Shown here: positions 22,380 to 32,607 of the stretch, one piece after another
Layout of the letters: the number at the start of each line of letters is the position of its first letter
How positions within the stretch are numbered: position 1 is the first letter of the stretch
DNA from: Cerioporus squamosus
Lineage: Eukaryota > Basidiomycota > Agaricomycetes > Polyporales > Polyporaceae
Length of the DNA stretch: 64,000 nt
Reading direction: 5' to 3'
Assembly: GCA_022592435.1 (NCBI GenBank)
Contig: JABYQS010000060.1
Span: 124,001 to 188,000 of the forward strand
Made by a program: the position numbers and the translations under genes
Notes under the pieces: generated by a model
Told to the model about the DNA's origin: nothing
Database searches by the model: none
What the model saw: only the letters and a program-made list of their open reading frames with translations

Positions 22380-24742
22380 ATGACTGCCACACGCTCTATA
22401 CTGCTCTGCTTCTTGGTCTCTTGCGTCACTGCGTGGTCGACCTTCACTGTGCCCCATACGGAAGGGCAGGATGATAGTCCCGCGTTGTTGGCTGCGCTTG
22501 CCACGGGCAACTTCTCAACGAACGCGACGATCCTATTTGCCAAGGGCACGAAGTACAACATCTTCACGCCCGTGAAGTTCCCGACCTTCACGAATGTGGA
22601 AGTCCGCATTGAGGGCAACCTCAGCTACCCGAGCGACATCCCAACTGTCCAAAGTGAGTCCTCTGTGTTCAGGACCATGACTTGACTGACTGCGTCTGGA
22701 CGGTACTGGCAGACCTAGTAGGATCGTCGGTAAGCGATGCGCACAGGTATCATACCCCCGTCAGAGCTGATGGAGAATATGCCATTCATTAGAGCTTTCC
22801 CGGGGCATGGTCAGTGTGCTCGCCCACATGCCCATACGTGTACCGGTATTGACACCCGCGTACCTCCCAGGTTCACATTCACCGGTGGTACTAATGTCAC
22901 TCTTCGTGGCTCTACCGATGACAACTGGGGCTGGGTAGACGGCCATGGTCAAGCGGTACGCTCAACTGAACTCATGAGGTGTCTCGGTTTCTGGCACTGA
23001 CACACGGGAAACGCAGTGGTGGGACGCTGTCCAGCAGACCAATCGTCCGCACGGATGGGCTTTTAGCAAGATCACCAACGGTGTGATCCGGGACATGAAA
23101 CTGTGGAAGGTTAGCCCCAACGTCGCTGTGTAGGCAGGCGGAGATCTTCATTTTGTCTACAGCCTGTCGCTTGGAACTTTGCTACTAGCGGTTCGAAGAA
23201 CATCCACGCATACAATAACAGGATCATGGCAGTCTCCGACACGGATGTGAGTTCTCATATGTTGTCCCCAAAGTCCAATGTTGACAATTTTGTGCAGTCG
23301 TTTCCCTTCAATACGTAAGTGAGCTCTATACAACCTCTTAACTGTTCTTGACGCAACGCGGCCCTTTGTGTACCTGACAATCTAGCGACGGTACGCCCTT
23401 CTCAAGACGCCCTTTTGTTCTTCTCTTACGTTTCCTCTTAGGGTTCTCCGCTGGTGGCACGGACATGCTCTTCGAGAACAACCACATCAGAACGGGGACG
23501 ACTGTCTGACTGTCGGAAGCGGCGCGAAGAACATCCACTTCAGGTATGCTCGAGTAGTAGCCGGCAGCTTGCGAACTGTAGCACTCACTTGGTGCCCGAC
23601 TCACAGAAACAGCTACTGCGCCGGTGGCCATGGTCTGTCGATCGGTTCCCTCGGCAAGGGTGGGTCCGTCGCCGACGTCCAGAACATTCTGTAAGTCAAC
23701 CCTTTAGGTGCGATGATATTCATATGGGTGCTAACACGGCACGTGGGCTTCGGGGCGTTCAGAATCGAGAACGTCGTGATGGTGCGTACTACAAGGGTCT
23801 GCGTGGGTCGGTCGGTAACTCACTACTGTAGCAGAAAGACTCGCTGTACGGGGCTCGCTTCAAGAGCTGGACTGGCGGTAACGGTCTCGCGCGCAAGTGA
23901 GAATAGTTCGCGTAGACCCATCGTTATGCCATTCATCTTCCTCTCAGCATCACCTGGAAGAGCATCGCGTTTACGAACGTCATGTTCCCGGTCCGTCTGT
24001 TTTACTCGCGTCCTCCCCCTCTCCTAACGACCCCTTCCCATGCATAGATCTATGTTACGCAGAACTACTGGGATCAAGGCGTGAGTCGTCTCGCGGTCGC
24101 TCAATATGAGAAGCACACTCTAACCAGCCTTGTATCTTACTCGCAGATCGGCGCCAAGCCCAACTCCACGAGCACGAACAACACGCACATCCAGGACTTC
24201 CTGTTCGAGAACTTCATCGGCACGATCAACGAGTGCGTTCGAGACTCTTTCCCTCGTCCGCCTCATCCTTCCTGACTCTATGTTTCATAAACAGCAAGCC
24301 CGGATTCGTCGAGGGCTCCTGCGTGAGCGACCCCTGCTGGTACGCCTCTAGATACTTTCTTCCGATCGGACATCGTCCAACTGTGCATGTAACCAGGTAC
24401 TCCGTCGAAGGCGCCACGGGCAAGGAAGTCGTCATCTTCGACCTGTATCCCGACACCGGTGCGTACGGCGGGATGCCGCTTCCACCGCTCCTCGCGAGTC
24501 GCCACGCTCATCTGCTTCCGATCATGCAGCGACAAATATCGTCGCCAAGCATATCGTCGCGACCACCGAGACGTTCTCTCCGGTTCGAGCCATGTGCAAC
24601 TCTAGCACGGTAGGATCATCGTCCTATTCGACTCTCGTTAAATGACACGGAGGCTGACGTATGTGGCTTGTAGATCTCGACAGACGTCGGCTTCAAGTGC
24701 ATGGACGGTCTGTTCATCCCGACTGCGAAGGGGCTGCTGTAG
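22380..24742 (+). CDS. GH28 polygalacturonase-type pectinase, 19 exons, one frameshift
   Basis: Secreted GH28 right-handed beta-helix hydrolase of pectin. Exons: 22380-22653, 22713-22729, 22793-22809, 22871-22955, 23017-23109, 23163-23246, 23298-23314, 23386-23390, 23442-23543, 23607-23690, 23763-23781, 23835-23896, 23948-23990, 24048-24080, 24147-24232, 24295-24339, 24397-24458, 24530-24609, 24674-24742. This gives about 425 residues if one missing base is allowed. A signal peptide ends near AW at 18-19. The catalytic set is visible: NTDG (its codons split by a 5-base exon), NGDDC, GGHGLSIGS and GARFKSW (the RxK). At 23490/23491 one A is missing before NGDD, which shifts the frame just ahead of the catalytic aspartates. 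The motif set suggests an exo-acting or rhamnogalacturonan-type member; the exact activity is unknown. Confidence 0.88.
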
Positions 24743-25184
24743 GTTTAGTACTCGGGACCGAGAGGGGTTGCCTACGGGTCGTCCACGTCACGACTACCGA
24801 TGCCCTTGAATCTCCGGGGGCAGATCCTTACCGAGTGCGCGCGAAGGTGGAACATATATACAGACACTCGATATGAGATCAGTCGATACCGTGATGCTGG
24901 CGAAAGACAGTACACATGCACGAGAGCAAGTGAAAGAGGTGCAAGCAGAGACCAAGTGACAGATGGAAAAAATACGAACTTAGGAGACGCAGTACCCTTC
25001 TACGCGCCTGCCAACGGAGCACGCCGGACTAGAGTTGGAGACGGCCTCATTAACAGCCGCATAGTGACAGGTCGGATGTTGTCCTGATGAACAATCGCCG
25101 TGAGCAAGTTGGACAGATCGAGAAGCACGACTCAGCACACTCACCTCTGAACGGCATAGCGAACCCAGCCACCGCAACGCAACC
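24743..25184. other. Intergenic between convergent genes
   Basis: 3' flanks of the GH28 gene (plus) and the first membrane-protein paralog (minus). No other feature seen. Confidence 0.5.
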
Positions 25185-26757
25185 CTACGCCTGATCGTAT
25201 CGTGGCGGGGCTTCCTGCTCCAACCGCATCTTCTCCACCTCCTCCTGCAACGCAGCCAACTGCGCATACACACTCGAGTTCCCCGTCGAAGCTGTGCGAT
25301 CCCAGGAGCTGTAGGTTGTGCCCGGCGTGGTGGGAGAGACGTTCATCTCGTGCGGCCCGGGTATGGGCGGCAGCGCGCGTATGGCATGATTCATCGAGGG
25401 GCTGGTAGGTGTCCTCCCCTCACTCTGAGGCCGGGATGGGAGGAGAAGCTGGGATGAGGCGATGGCCGCCTCCCTGACCTCGGTGGGAGCAGAATACAGG
25501 TCGAGATGGACGGGACGCGCATGGGAGAGGAGGGCGGGTAAGAATACGAGGAACTCTCGGTGGAACTGGTCCAGCTGGCAAGCCGCGCTGGCGTCCCTGC
25601 TGAGCCCGAGGGTGGATACTCCGGATTGCCGATGAGGAGAACGCTTGAGCCAGACTCTGGGATCTGGTTCACATTCTGCTCCTGGTTGGTGCCATACTCT
25701 GTAGTGCTTTGATTCGAGTCGGATGCACCGTTGTTGCCCTTCTCCGTCTCGAGAACGTTGAACGAAGGGTTGTCTTTGGACGCCCTCCTGCGAAGAACGA
25801 GGATGAGGGTGGCAATGAACGCCACAACTCCGATGCCGCCGATTGTCGCACCTACTATGAGGCCAACGGGCTTCGTTGGGGAGCGCGCACTAGAGCTCGG
25901 TAGCGAAGTAGTCGGTGGTCTGACTGGCAGTGAAGAGGTGACGCTTGAAGTCGATAGAGGGGACTGAAGGAAAGGAAAAGGAAGAGGAAGAGGGACTCGT
26001 GAACGGGGAAGGCACACGCGTAGTTGAAGACGCAGGAGACAAAGAGACGTTGACGAGGAGGGAGGTGGCCAAGTCGGCCAGGTATCGGAAGAGGTGCTCG
26101 AAGAGAGTGTGCTCGCAGAAGTGGTGGTTGTGTCGGTAGTGGTAGTGTGGTGATGAGGTCGAGGGATGTTGAGGTGATCGTTGTGATGGTAGAAGGTGGT
26201 GGAGTAGTGTCTATGGGTCCCGACTCGTCGGGGACAGTGTATGCAATGAAGTCGAAGAGGATGACAGAATCCGGGGTGTCCGCCGCTTGCATCTTCAGTG
26301 TGTGCTGTACGTTATCAAGCCCATCCCGCGCGTACACCAGGACGCCAAATTCGGGATCCGGGCTATCCGAAGGGGTATGCAGGAATGTCCCATCCTCGGC
26401 TCCGTCGAGGGTGAATTGCAAACTAGTCGTTGTAGCAGCACCCGGTACGGCATTCGCGAGCACATTGAAGACGTACACCGCCGTCCCTGTGAACTGCACC
26501 TGCATGAAGCGAGGTGCCGGGTCGCTCGTGTGGTGCGACGTATCGTGCCAAGTTCCGTCCAAGGTCTGCGAAGGGTCGAGTTTGATAAGACATTCGCTGC
26601 ACGTCGAGCCCTGGGACCACTGGTTGTTGGGGGAGTAGGTGACCTGTGGGTCTGCGTCGTCGATTGTGCGGTTTGTAGCTGCCAGCGCACAATCCGCTCG
26701 GAGGAGGACGAGGATCAGAGACACGCGTATCCACAATCCATAATATGCGTGCGCCAT
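25185..26757 (-). pseudogene. Single-pass membrane protein, paralog A, frame-broken
   Basis: Paralog of the gene at 27.3-29.0 kb. It starts with a signal peptide (WIRVSLILVLLRADCALA) and a beta-rich ectodomain: NRTIDD, QGSTCSECLIKLDP, TWHDTSHHTSD, FTGTAVYVFNVLANAVPG, LFDFIAYT. A Thr/Ser/Pro linker, one membrane helix (KPVGLIVGATIGGIGVVAF and on), a basic stop-transfer RRRASK and a cytoplasmic tail follow. The tail ends in a short coiled coil and PPRYDQA, a PPxY motif. The frame must shift near 26130-26150 in the linker and again near 25530 in the tail to join these parts, and no splice sites explain either shift. It is therefore either a young pseudogene or carries assembly indels. The ligand is unknown. 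Confidence 0.7.
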
Positions 26758-27304
26758 TCCTGAGGGCCCGTCTCTGAGGGCAAATCGCTGAAGATAGGTA
26801 GTAATGAGCGTGCAGTGAAAAGAGCGACAGAGGAGACGTGGAGCGCACCGTTGCGAAGGTGGGTGGATATGTCCCGCACACTGCCAGTACCCATGATAGA
26901 GTTTCGGACCCTCAGCAGTTGGATACAAAACTCATGGATGGGTTCTGTAGATGGTGATGAGATGGCGGACTACGACTCCTACGACATGCGACTATGCTCT
27001 GGGTCAGCGCGAGTAGCCTTCAGCCTTACATTAGAGGTGAGCAGAAAGCACCCCGATAGCTCTCACAGACTCTAACTGCGCTCGACATCACATCGACTTG
27101 CGGGACCACTGTGCAGGAACGATAACCAGAGCTCGCCAACATGATGGAGATGAAGGAAAAGAAGGGAGTCGCCGAGCGGTGGCGATGGCAGTGTGCGAAC
27201 GAGCGCCTAGGCGCTGTGAACATACTGAAGATCGTCGAAGGATTGAAGTGTCCACTGTCACGAGCTACAGTATCAGCAAGGCATACATACGCAGACTTAA
27301 CAAA
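26758..27304. other. Spacer between tandem membrane-protein paralogs
   Basis: Promoter of paralog A and 3' flank of paralog B. No coding sequence recognised. Confidence 0.5.
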
Positions 27305-29037
27305 CTATGCTCTAGCTTCGTCGTAACGCGGAGGTGCCTCGTCCATGAACATCTGCATCTCGGTCTGCTCCCGCAACCGAGCGACCTCCTCCTGCAGTGC
27401 CGCGACCTGCGTCCGTAGGACCGTGGTGGTAGTGGTGGTAGTGGTGCCGGTCGGCGAAGCAGGTGCATCAGAAGCAGGAACTGGAGGAACGGGCAGTAAG
27501 CGCATCGTGGGCGGGCCGAGAGGCGACTTTTCCGAGACGACTACGGGAGGTCGTGCACTAGCAGACGGTAGTGACGACGACGACGACTCCGTTCTCGCGT
27601 GGCTTGGCGGGTCTACGAAGGGATCCGTCGTGGCTGGGGATATTTCTGGAGATGCGAGTGTAGCGACAAGGGTACTGGGAGAGGACGTAACCCGGTACGA
27701 CTACTGTCAGACCGTTGTGATAGTCCAGCCGTGTCTGAGGTCGACGGCCGCGACGAGTAATCGGAAGGCGTGCCGGCACTCTCAAAGTGGGGATTGTATC
27801 GGGAAGCATTTGGAGTGCTCGCAGACGGGCTTGCGTAGTACGCAGCAGGGGTATTGGGGTGCGCCATCTCCGGTGTGCTCGGGCCCGCAAAATACACGGA
27901 CGAGGCCCCGATACCCAGCGCAGGAGCGCTTCCAGATGCCTGAGCGCTGCTGCCTCCCGGGCCAGACGGAGAGACCAACATGGCACTGGCTGTGCACATA
28001 TCGTTCCCGGGTCCGTCAACAGTGATGGTGGTCGACTGGGCTGCTTGCTGAGCTCTCCGTTTGCGCAAAAGCCATAGGAGAAACACCAGGACGGCTATCA
28101 CGATGACACCGCCAACAACGCCACCAGCTACAGCGCCGACCGGGAACGTGGAATCGTGCTGGCTGACATTGGCCGCCGCGATGGTAGGGGATGGGCCGGC
28201 TGAACTCGAGGACGAGGATGATGAAGGAGTGGACGGGTTACCGCTTGTCGCGGTTTGCAACTGGTTTAGGGAAGGCGTCCCTGAAGGATTGGAGCTCGAT
28301 CCTGTAGGCGAGAGTGTTGAGATCGAGAGCGAGGAAGAGGAGATAGTCGTACTACCCGGGGTGATGGTGGGTTGTGTCGACGTGGATGTGGATGTGGTGG
28401 AGGAGGAAGCGACAGTCGTGGTCGTCGTGGAGGACGACGGGGGCGCGGGATCTTCCTCAGTAAATGTGTAGACAATGTAGTCGAACAGGACCAGGGAAGA
28501 GTTCGCATCGCCGGTCGCCTCGATGACGAGCGTATGCTGCTTGTTCGCGAGGTTTCCGTTCGTGTACACGGGCACGTCGTATTCGAACGCAGTGTCCGAT
28601 GATGGTACGTGCACATACGAGCCCACCTGCTCGCCGTCAAGCGAAAAGATGAGGTTCGTGTAGGTAGTGGTGTAGGGCACAGTGTTGGCAAGAACATTGT
28701 AGACGTACACGGCGGTCCCGGTGAAGTGCGCAGTGATAAGGAGCGGCTCCGTGTCTGATGGGGAGTGCGTCGCGTCGTGCCATGTCCCACCGAAGACGTG
28801 GTCCGGGTCGAGCTGGATGAAGCACCCGTCGCACGTCGAGCCCTGCTTCCATCCTGCCGGTGGGGAATACGTGGGCACCACACCCGTCACGCTGTCTCCA
28901 GTCTCGTCATCGATAGTCCTGTTGACCGAGAGTGCGGACGCTGAGGAGGCGGCGAGTACTGTGGTCAGGAGAAGTGGAAGGATGAGCCTGAAGCGGAGGG
29001 GGGAATGTAAACAATGTCGGCATCGAGGATCGACCAT
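27305..29037 (-). CDS. Single-pass membrane protein, paralog B
   Basis: A basidiomycete membrane protein of unknown function with a type I layout. Exons 29037-27713 and 27557-27305 give about 525 residues. The start is the ATG at 29037 (MVDPRCRHC). The upstream in-frame codon at 29052 is TTG. Order: signal peptide to about residue 35; ectodomain 36-195 (NRTIDDETG, GWKQGSTCDGCFIQLDP, TWHDATH, FTGTAVYVYNVLANTVP, LFDYIVYTF), probably a lectin-like beta-sandwich; Ser/Thr-rich stalk 196-290; membrane helix about 299-325 followed by RKRR; a long disordered tail; and at the C-terminus a coiled coil (VAALQEEVARLREQ) and PPRYDEARA. The PPxY sequence could bind WW domains of an Rsp5-type ubiquitin ligase. 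The intron boundary (donor GTCTGA) is the least certain part. Confidence 0.75.
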
Positions 29038-30263
29038 CCGTCCACACGCCAAGCCTTCAGCTATAAGTTCTGCAGGTACAGCTAGCTGTTAGTGCGGTCG
29101 GGAGAGGACGGATGGAATCCGGAGCAGACTCACACAAGGTGGAAGAGTGCAAAGATGCATGAAGGGCGGGAAAGTCAGCTCGCAGTCTGTGATGAGCTCT
29201 CGCTTGAGGAGAAGGGTCAGTCAGGGCCGCATGCGGTCCCGGGTCATGGATCTGTCAACGCCCACCATCAATTGGAATTTGGGAGACAAATATGTATCAG
29301 TATTGATGCAAGACTGGGTCCGGTCTCAGGGCGTACCTCGAATTATTCCAAGTATGAGTACCGTTCAAGTACTCTGTTGAACCGTGTCGCTCGGGCGGAT
29401 GCAAAGAGGAAGGACGATGATTTCCTGGTGTCGCATAAGTAGTATACTGAGATGGTGTATGTGGCGTTCAGTATGTGGGAAAGGATGCACAGAACACCAG
29501 CCTGCCTGGGCCCATAGATCTGCCAACTGGCAGCTGCGCATACTTATCACTTTGATGGACATCGTGATGAAGGGTAAAACTCAGAAGAGAAGGACGTCAC
29601 TTCACTTACGTTTCATACATCTCATCCAATAGTAGTCTGCCGTATACTTGATGATACCGGAAAGTAGGACATCCCTTGTGATGGGCAGAAGAGCTGTTTG
29701 CTGTCACTTCGAGGGGATAGACGAAGACCGAAGACCAGAGGAGGAGGCCTAGCACTCGGAGGAGGGTACTGATGGTCAAAGATGCGCGTTAGCACCGCTT
29801 CCGGCCAATCGGGCGACGGAGTAGCCGGCACCCGGCCCACAAGTGACATACATCGCAGGGCATTGCGCTGAGAGCGCGGCCGAGTCCGAGTGCCAGTATG
29901 AGACATGCATTTTGGAAAGCACTTCAGGCTTGCGTCTGGGTGAGATCTCAGTCCAAGGGTGCGCTCAAGCTGACAGCGGGAAGGTATAAGCACCTGGTGG
30001 TGATTTGCAAGACTGCGTAAGTACTAACAGTGACAATCAGAATACTATGTGTCAACGACTATGCGCAGGAATTATATGAATGATGATCTACTCTGCGTGT
30101 GCCCAGTACACGTACGGTTACAAGCTCCTCTCGCTCTCGTCAGTAACATCTCATCCTCGGTTCCTATTTGCAAGTCACGTATCAGCTCGGTCCAGCGCTG
30201 GTACATTAGACAAAAACTCACATCAAAAGGCGTCGAGGTTAACCTGGCCCACACTCTTACTGC
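29038..30263. other. Intergenic, upstream of membrane-protein paralog B
   Basis: The first 130 bases (about 29021-29160) are clearly similar to 32308-32445 next to the truncated third copy, so this promoter-proximal segment was duplicated with the gene. The rest, including the 3' flank of the gene at 30.3 kb, shows nothing recognisable. Confidence 0.5.
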
Positions 30264-31867
30264 TTAGAACGAACCCCACTTCTTTCCACCCCTGGCGGAC
30301 GTCCGATGCCTGAAGAAGGGCTTTCGCTGGCTCACAGCCTGACCCTCCTCGGGTTCAGCCGCGTTCCTCGCTTCTCCTCCGCTCTCCTTCGGCATAGTCG
30401 CCGCCCTACCGAGCCACAGGGACGTGGGCTGTCTGGACATGGGACGTCCGCGTGGCGTCGGTGTCGGTGCGAAGTGCGTTTCTCCATTGGACCGCTTCGG
30501 GGGGGTAGTTGTGGAGGTGCCGGAGGGAGTGGACTCGGACGTCACGGAGGGCGAGGAGGAGGTTGAGGATGTTGAGTAGGCAGTCGAGCCAGACGATATG
30601 CTTGACCGCGGTGAGTCTGAGATTGAGGAGGCGCGGGAGCCGTTCGACTGACGACGGCCGAGATGGAGGGAGGCCAGCATCCAGCGAGAACCGGACGCTC
30701 TGCGTGGCGAGAGAGGCGACGTAGGAGCAGCGCGTTCCACGGACTCCGCGTTCCGATCCTTGACCCGGAACGGGTTCACGAATTTGGTGATGAAGACATC
30801 CCCAAGCATGCCAGTGGTGTTGTCGCGGCGGAGTTGTGCTTGCTCAGCTTGCTCGCCATCGCGGGGGACGGCCTGTGGCTCCGAGACGTCGTCTTCGCTA
30901 CATGCGTCTGGCGTTGACGAACGCGGCGCGACCGGCTTGCACGAGGTCCGCGGGGGCAACGATCTGAACAACTTCATGTTCGGAAGACGGACACTACGAG
31001 AGGGATGTGGAGAGCCAGAGGTAGACGGCGCACGTGCCGGAGCAGCGAGCTCAGAGTCCTCAGAGTCCTCCTGTTGCACGCAAGTGCCCTCGGCCGATGT
31101 TGTTGCGCTCGCGATGATCGACAAGTCTGGGTGGTACCGTGCGGGCGACAGATGCTCTACTAGGGTGCTCTCGCTCTCCGATGAGATGGGGGAGTGAGCA
31201 CTGGGAGTAGTGCGTCCAGTTCGGAGAGTGGGGGAGAACGACTTCATGGACTTGAATGTTGGCAGCTTGGGAGGTGATGGCAACACGTGCGACATAGTAG
31301 CAGCGGATGGCAATACCTGCGACAAAGTAGCAGCTGATGGCAACACATGCGACAAAGTAGTAGCGGATGGCAACACGTGCGACGACAATGTAGCAGCACG
31401 TCGCATGATCGGTGTAGGATCGTCTTCGGACTGCCGATGAGTGGAGGTGGAGCGTCCGGGGGCGAACGACCAAATCGCCTTGAACGCAGGCCTCTTGAAG
31501 GGCGACGACGATGGGGACGCCTCCGCCACTGTAGCAGCACGCTGGAGAGCCGGCGCGAATTTGACCGAGGATGGCGATCCGTCCTCGAGCCGCTCAGGAG
31601 TAGACGTCTCGGCTGAAACAGGGCGAGGAGAACGAGGGCGGCCCTTGCGAAGTCTCTGAACGAGCGGCGGTGGCTTGGCTTGCAGTGCGGGAAGAAGACA
31701 TCCGAGGAGGCAGATGAAGACGCTCTGTGTGCCAACGTAGTTGAGCGCCGGGGCAAGAAACAAACGACGGATGGGGTACGTACCACCACGAACCAGGCGC
31801 AACCATGCGGGAGGATGATTACGTGTGCGAAACTTGCTGGGAGGAGTGCTCGTATGAAGGCGAGCAT
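30264..31867 (-). CDS. Ser/Pro/Arg-rich protein with N-terminal hydrophobic anchor, paralog 1
   Basis: Unknown function. Two exons (31867-31784, 31724-30264) give about 514 residues. Residues 1-42 are hydrophobic (AFIRALLPASFAHVIILP, then SVFICLLGCLLPAL), probably a membrane anchor or helical hairpin. The rest is a basic, Ser/Pro-rich, probably disordered cytosolic region. Blocks shared with the paralog at 37.0-38.4 kb are KPPPLVQ, SVKFAPALQRAATVAEAS, KSFSP, KLFRSL, KFVNPFRVK and RWMLASLHLG near the middle, and QRKPFFRHR at the end. The 28-codon first exon, the intron phase and the donor GTACGT are identical in the two genes. A tandem 10-residue repeat (SHVLPSAATL type) is peculiar to this copy. 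R-x-A-A-T occurs repeatedly, resembling AGC-kinase sites. Confidence 0.72.
31276..31395 (+). repeat. 30-base tandem repeat inside a coding region
   Basis: Four contiguous 30-base units, each beginning GATGGCAA, with a few substitutions between units. On the coding (minus) strand they encode iterations of SHVLPSAATL in the Ser/Pro-rich protein. The unit length is a multiple of three, so copy-number change keeps the frame. The paralog at 37 kb has only one comparable segment. Confidence 0.9.
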
Positions 31868-32139
31868 GGTGGGTCGTATACTGGCAAGCTCATGGAATTT
31901 CAGCGAAGCTTTATAGAACGCGAGACATATCCGCGGCAAGGTGGGTAACGGAAGTGGAGGGGCCAGTCGAAATCAAAAGGGCTCCGATCCTCCACCAGTA
32001 CGGACTTGCCCCATGTAGACAAAACGTCGGGCACGGCGGCGGAATGTCCATAAATGGCAATACCGACGAGCTAGTTGTTCTTGATATTTGGGGCTGTGAC
32101 GATGAGAGTGGGGCGATAGGAGCGGCGGCGGCGGCCATG
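31868..32139. other. Spacer upstream of paralog 1
   Basis: Promoter of the Ser/Pro/Arg-rich gene, adjoining the degraded membrane-protein fragment. Nothing else is visible. Confidence 0.4.
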
Positions 32140-32323
32140 TCGGCGATGCGGGGGTGCGGGATCTTCCTCGGTGGACGTGTCGACAATGGTAGACAACATA
32201 CTCGAACAAAACGGGGGAGAAGATTGTATCGCCAGTGGTTGATATGGTAAGGAGAAGGGTAAGGGGGAGCTCGAAATTGGCACTCAAGGAGGTAGATCAC
32301 GTCGGGCAGCGAGAATTGACCAT
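32140..32323 (-). pseudogene. Internally deleted third copy of membrane-protein family
   Basis: The fragment begins MVNSRC, matching MVDPRC of paralog B. A stop follows after the next two codons. Then come a signal-peptide-like ELPLTLLLTIS, directly TTGDTIFSPVLFEYVVY (paralog B: ATGDANSSLVLFDYIVY), and in another frame STEEDPAPP (paralog B: FTEEDPAPP). About 130 residues of ectodomain between the signal peptide and the last strand are deleted, and everything after the Pro-rich start of the stalk is gone. The flanking 32308-32445 resembles the region upstream of paralog B, so the unit arose by segment duplication followed by deletion. Confidence 0.75.
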
Positions 32324-32607
32324 CCGGCCACGCACCAAACGTTCAATCTATGTGCACTGTAGGTGCAGGTTGCTGTGAGTGCGGCCCAACGAGAATGGGT
32401 GAGCCTAGGAGGAGACTCACAGAACGTGGAAGCTGTATACAGAGTGGGCCGGCCTCGCTGCTTATACACGGGTCGTCGGGGACTCCCAGACCTTACGATC
32501 CCAGTGATCACTGTAGCCACCAGAGCGGGGCGCCTCGAAGACATACTGGTGGCAGACAGATAGTCCATTAATGCCCAGATCACACGCAACAAGCAGCCAA
32601 CATTCAC

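Noticed and set aside
31276..31395. Regular 30-base repeats as a CRISPR array
   Set aside because: Units are contiguous without spacers, lie inside a eukaryotic coding frame and encode a peptide repeat.
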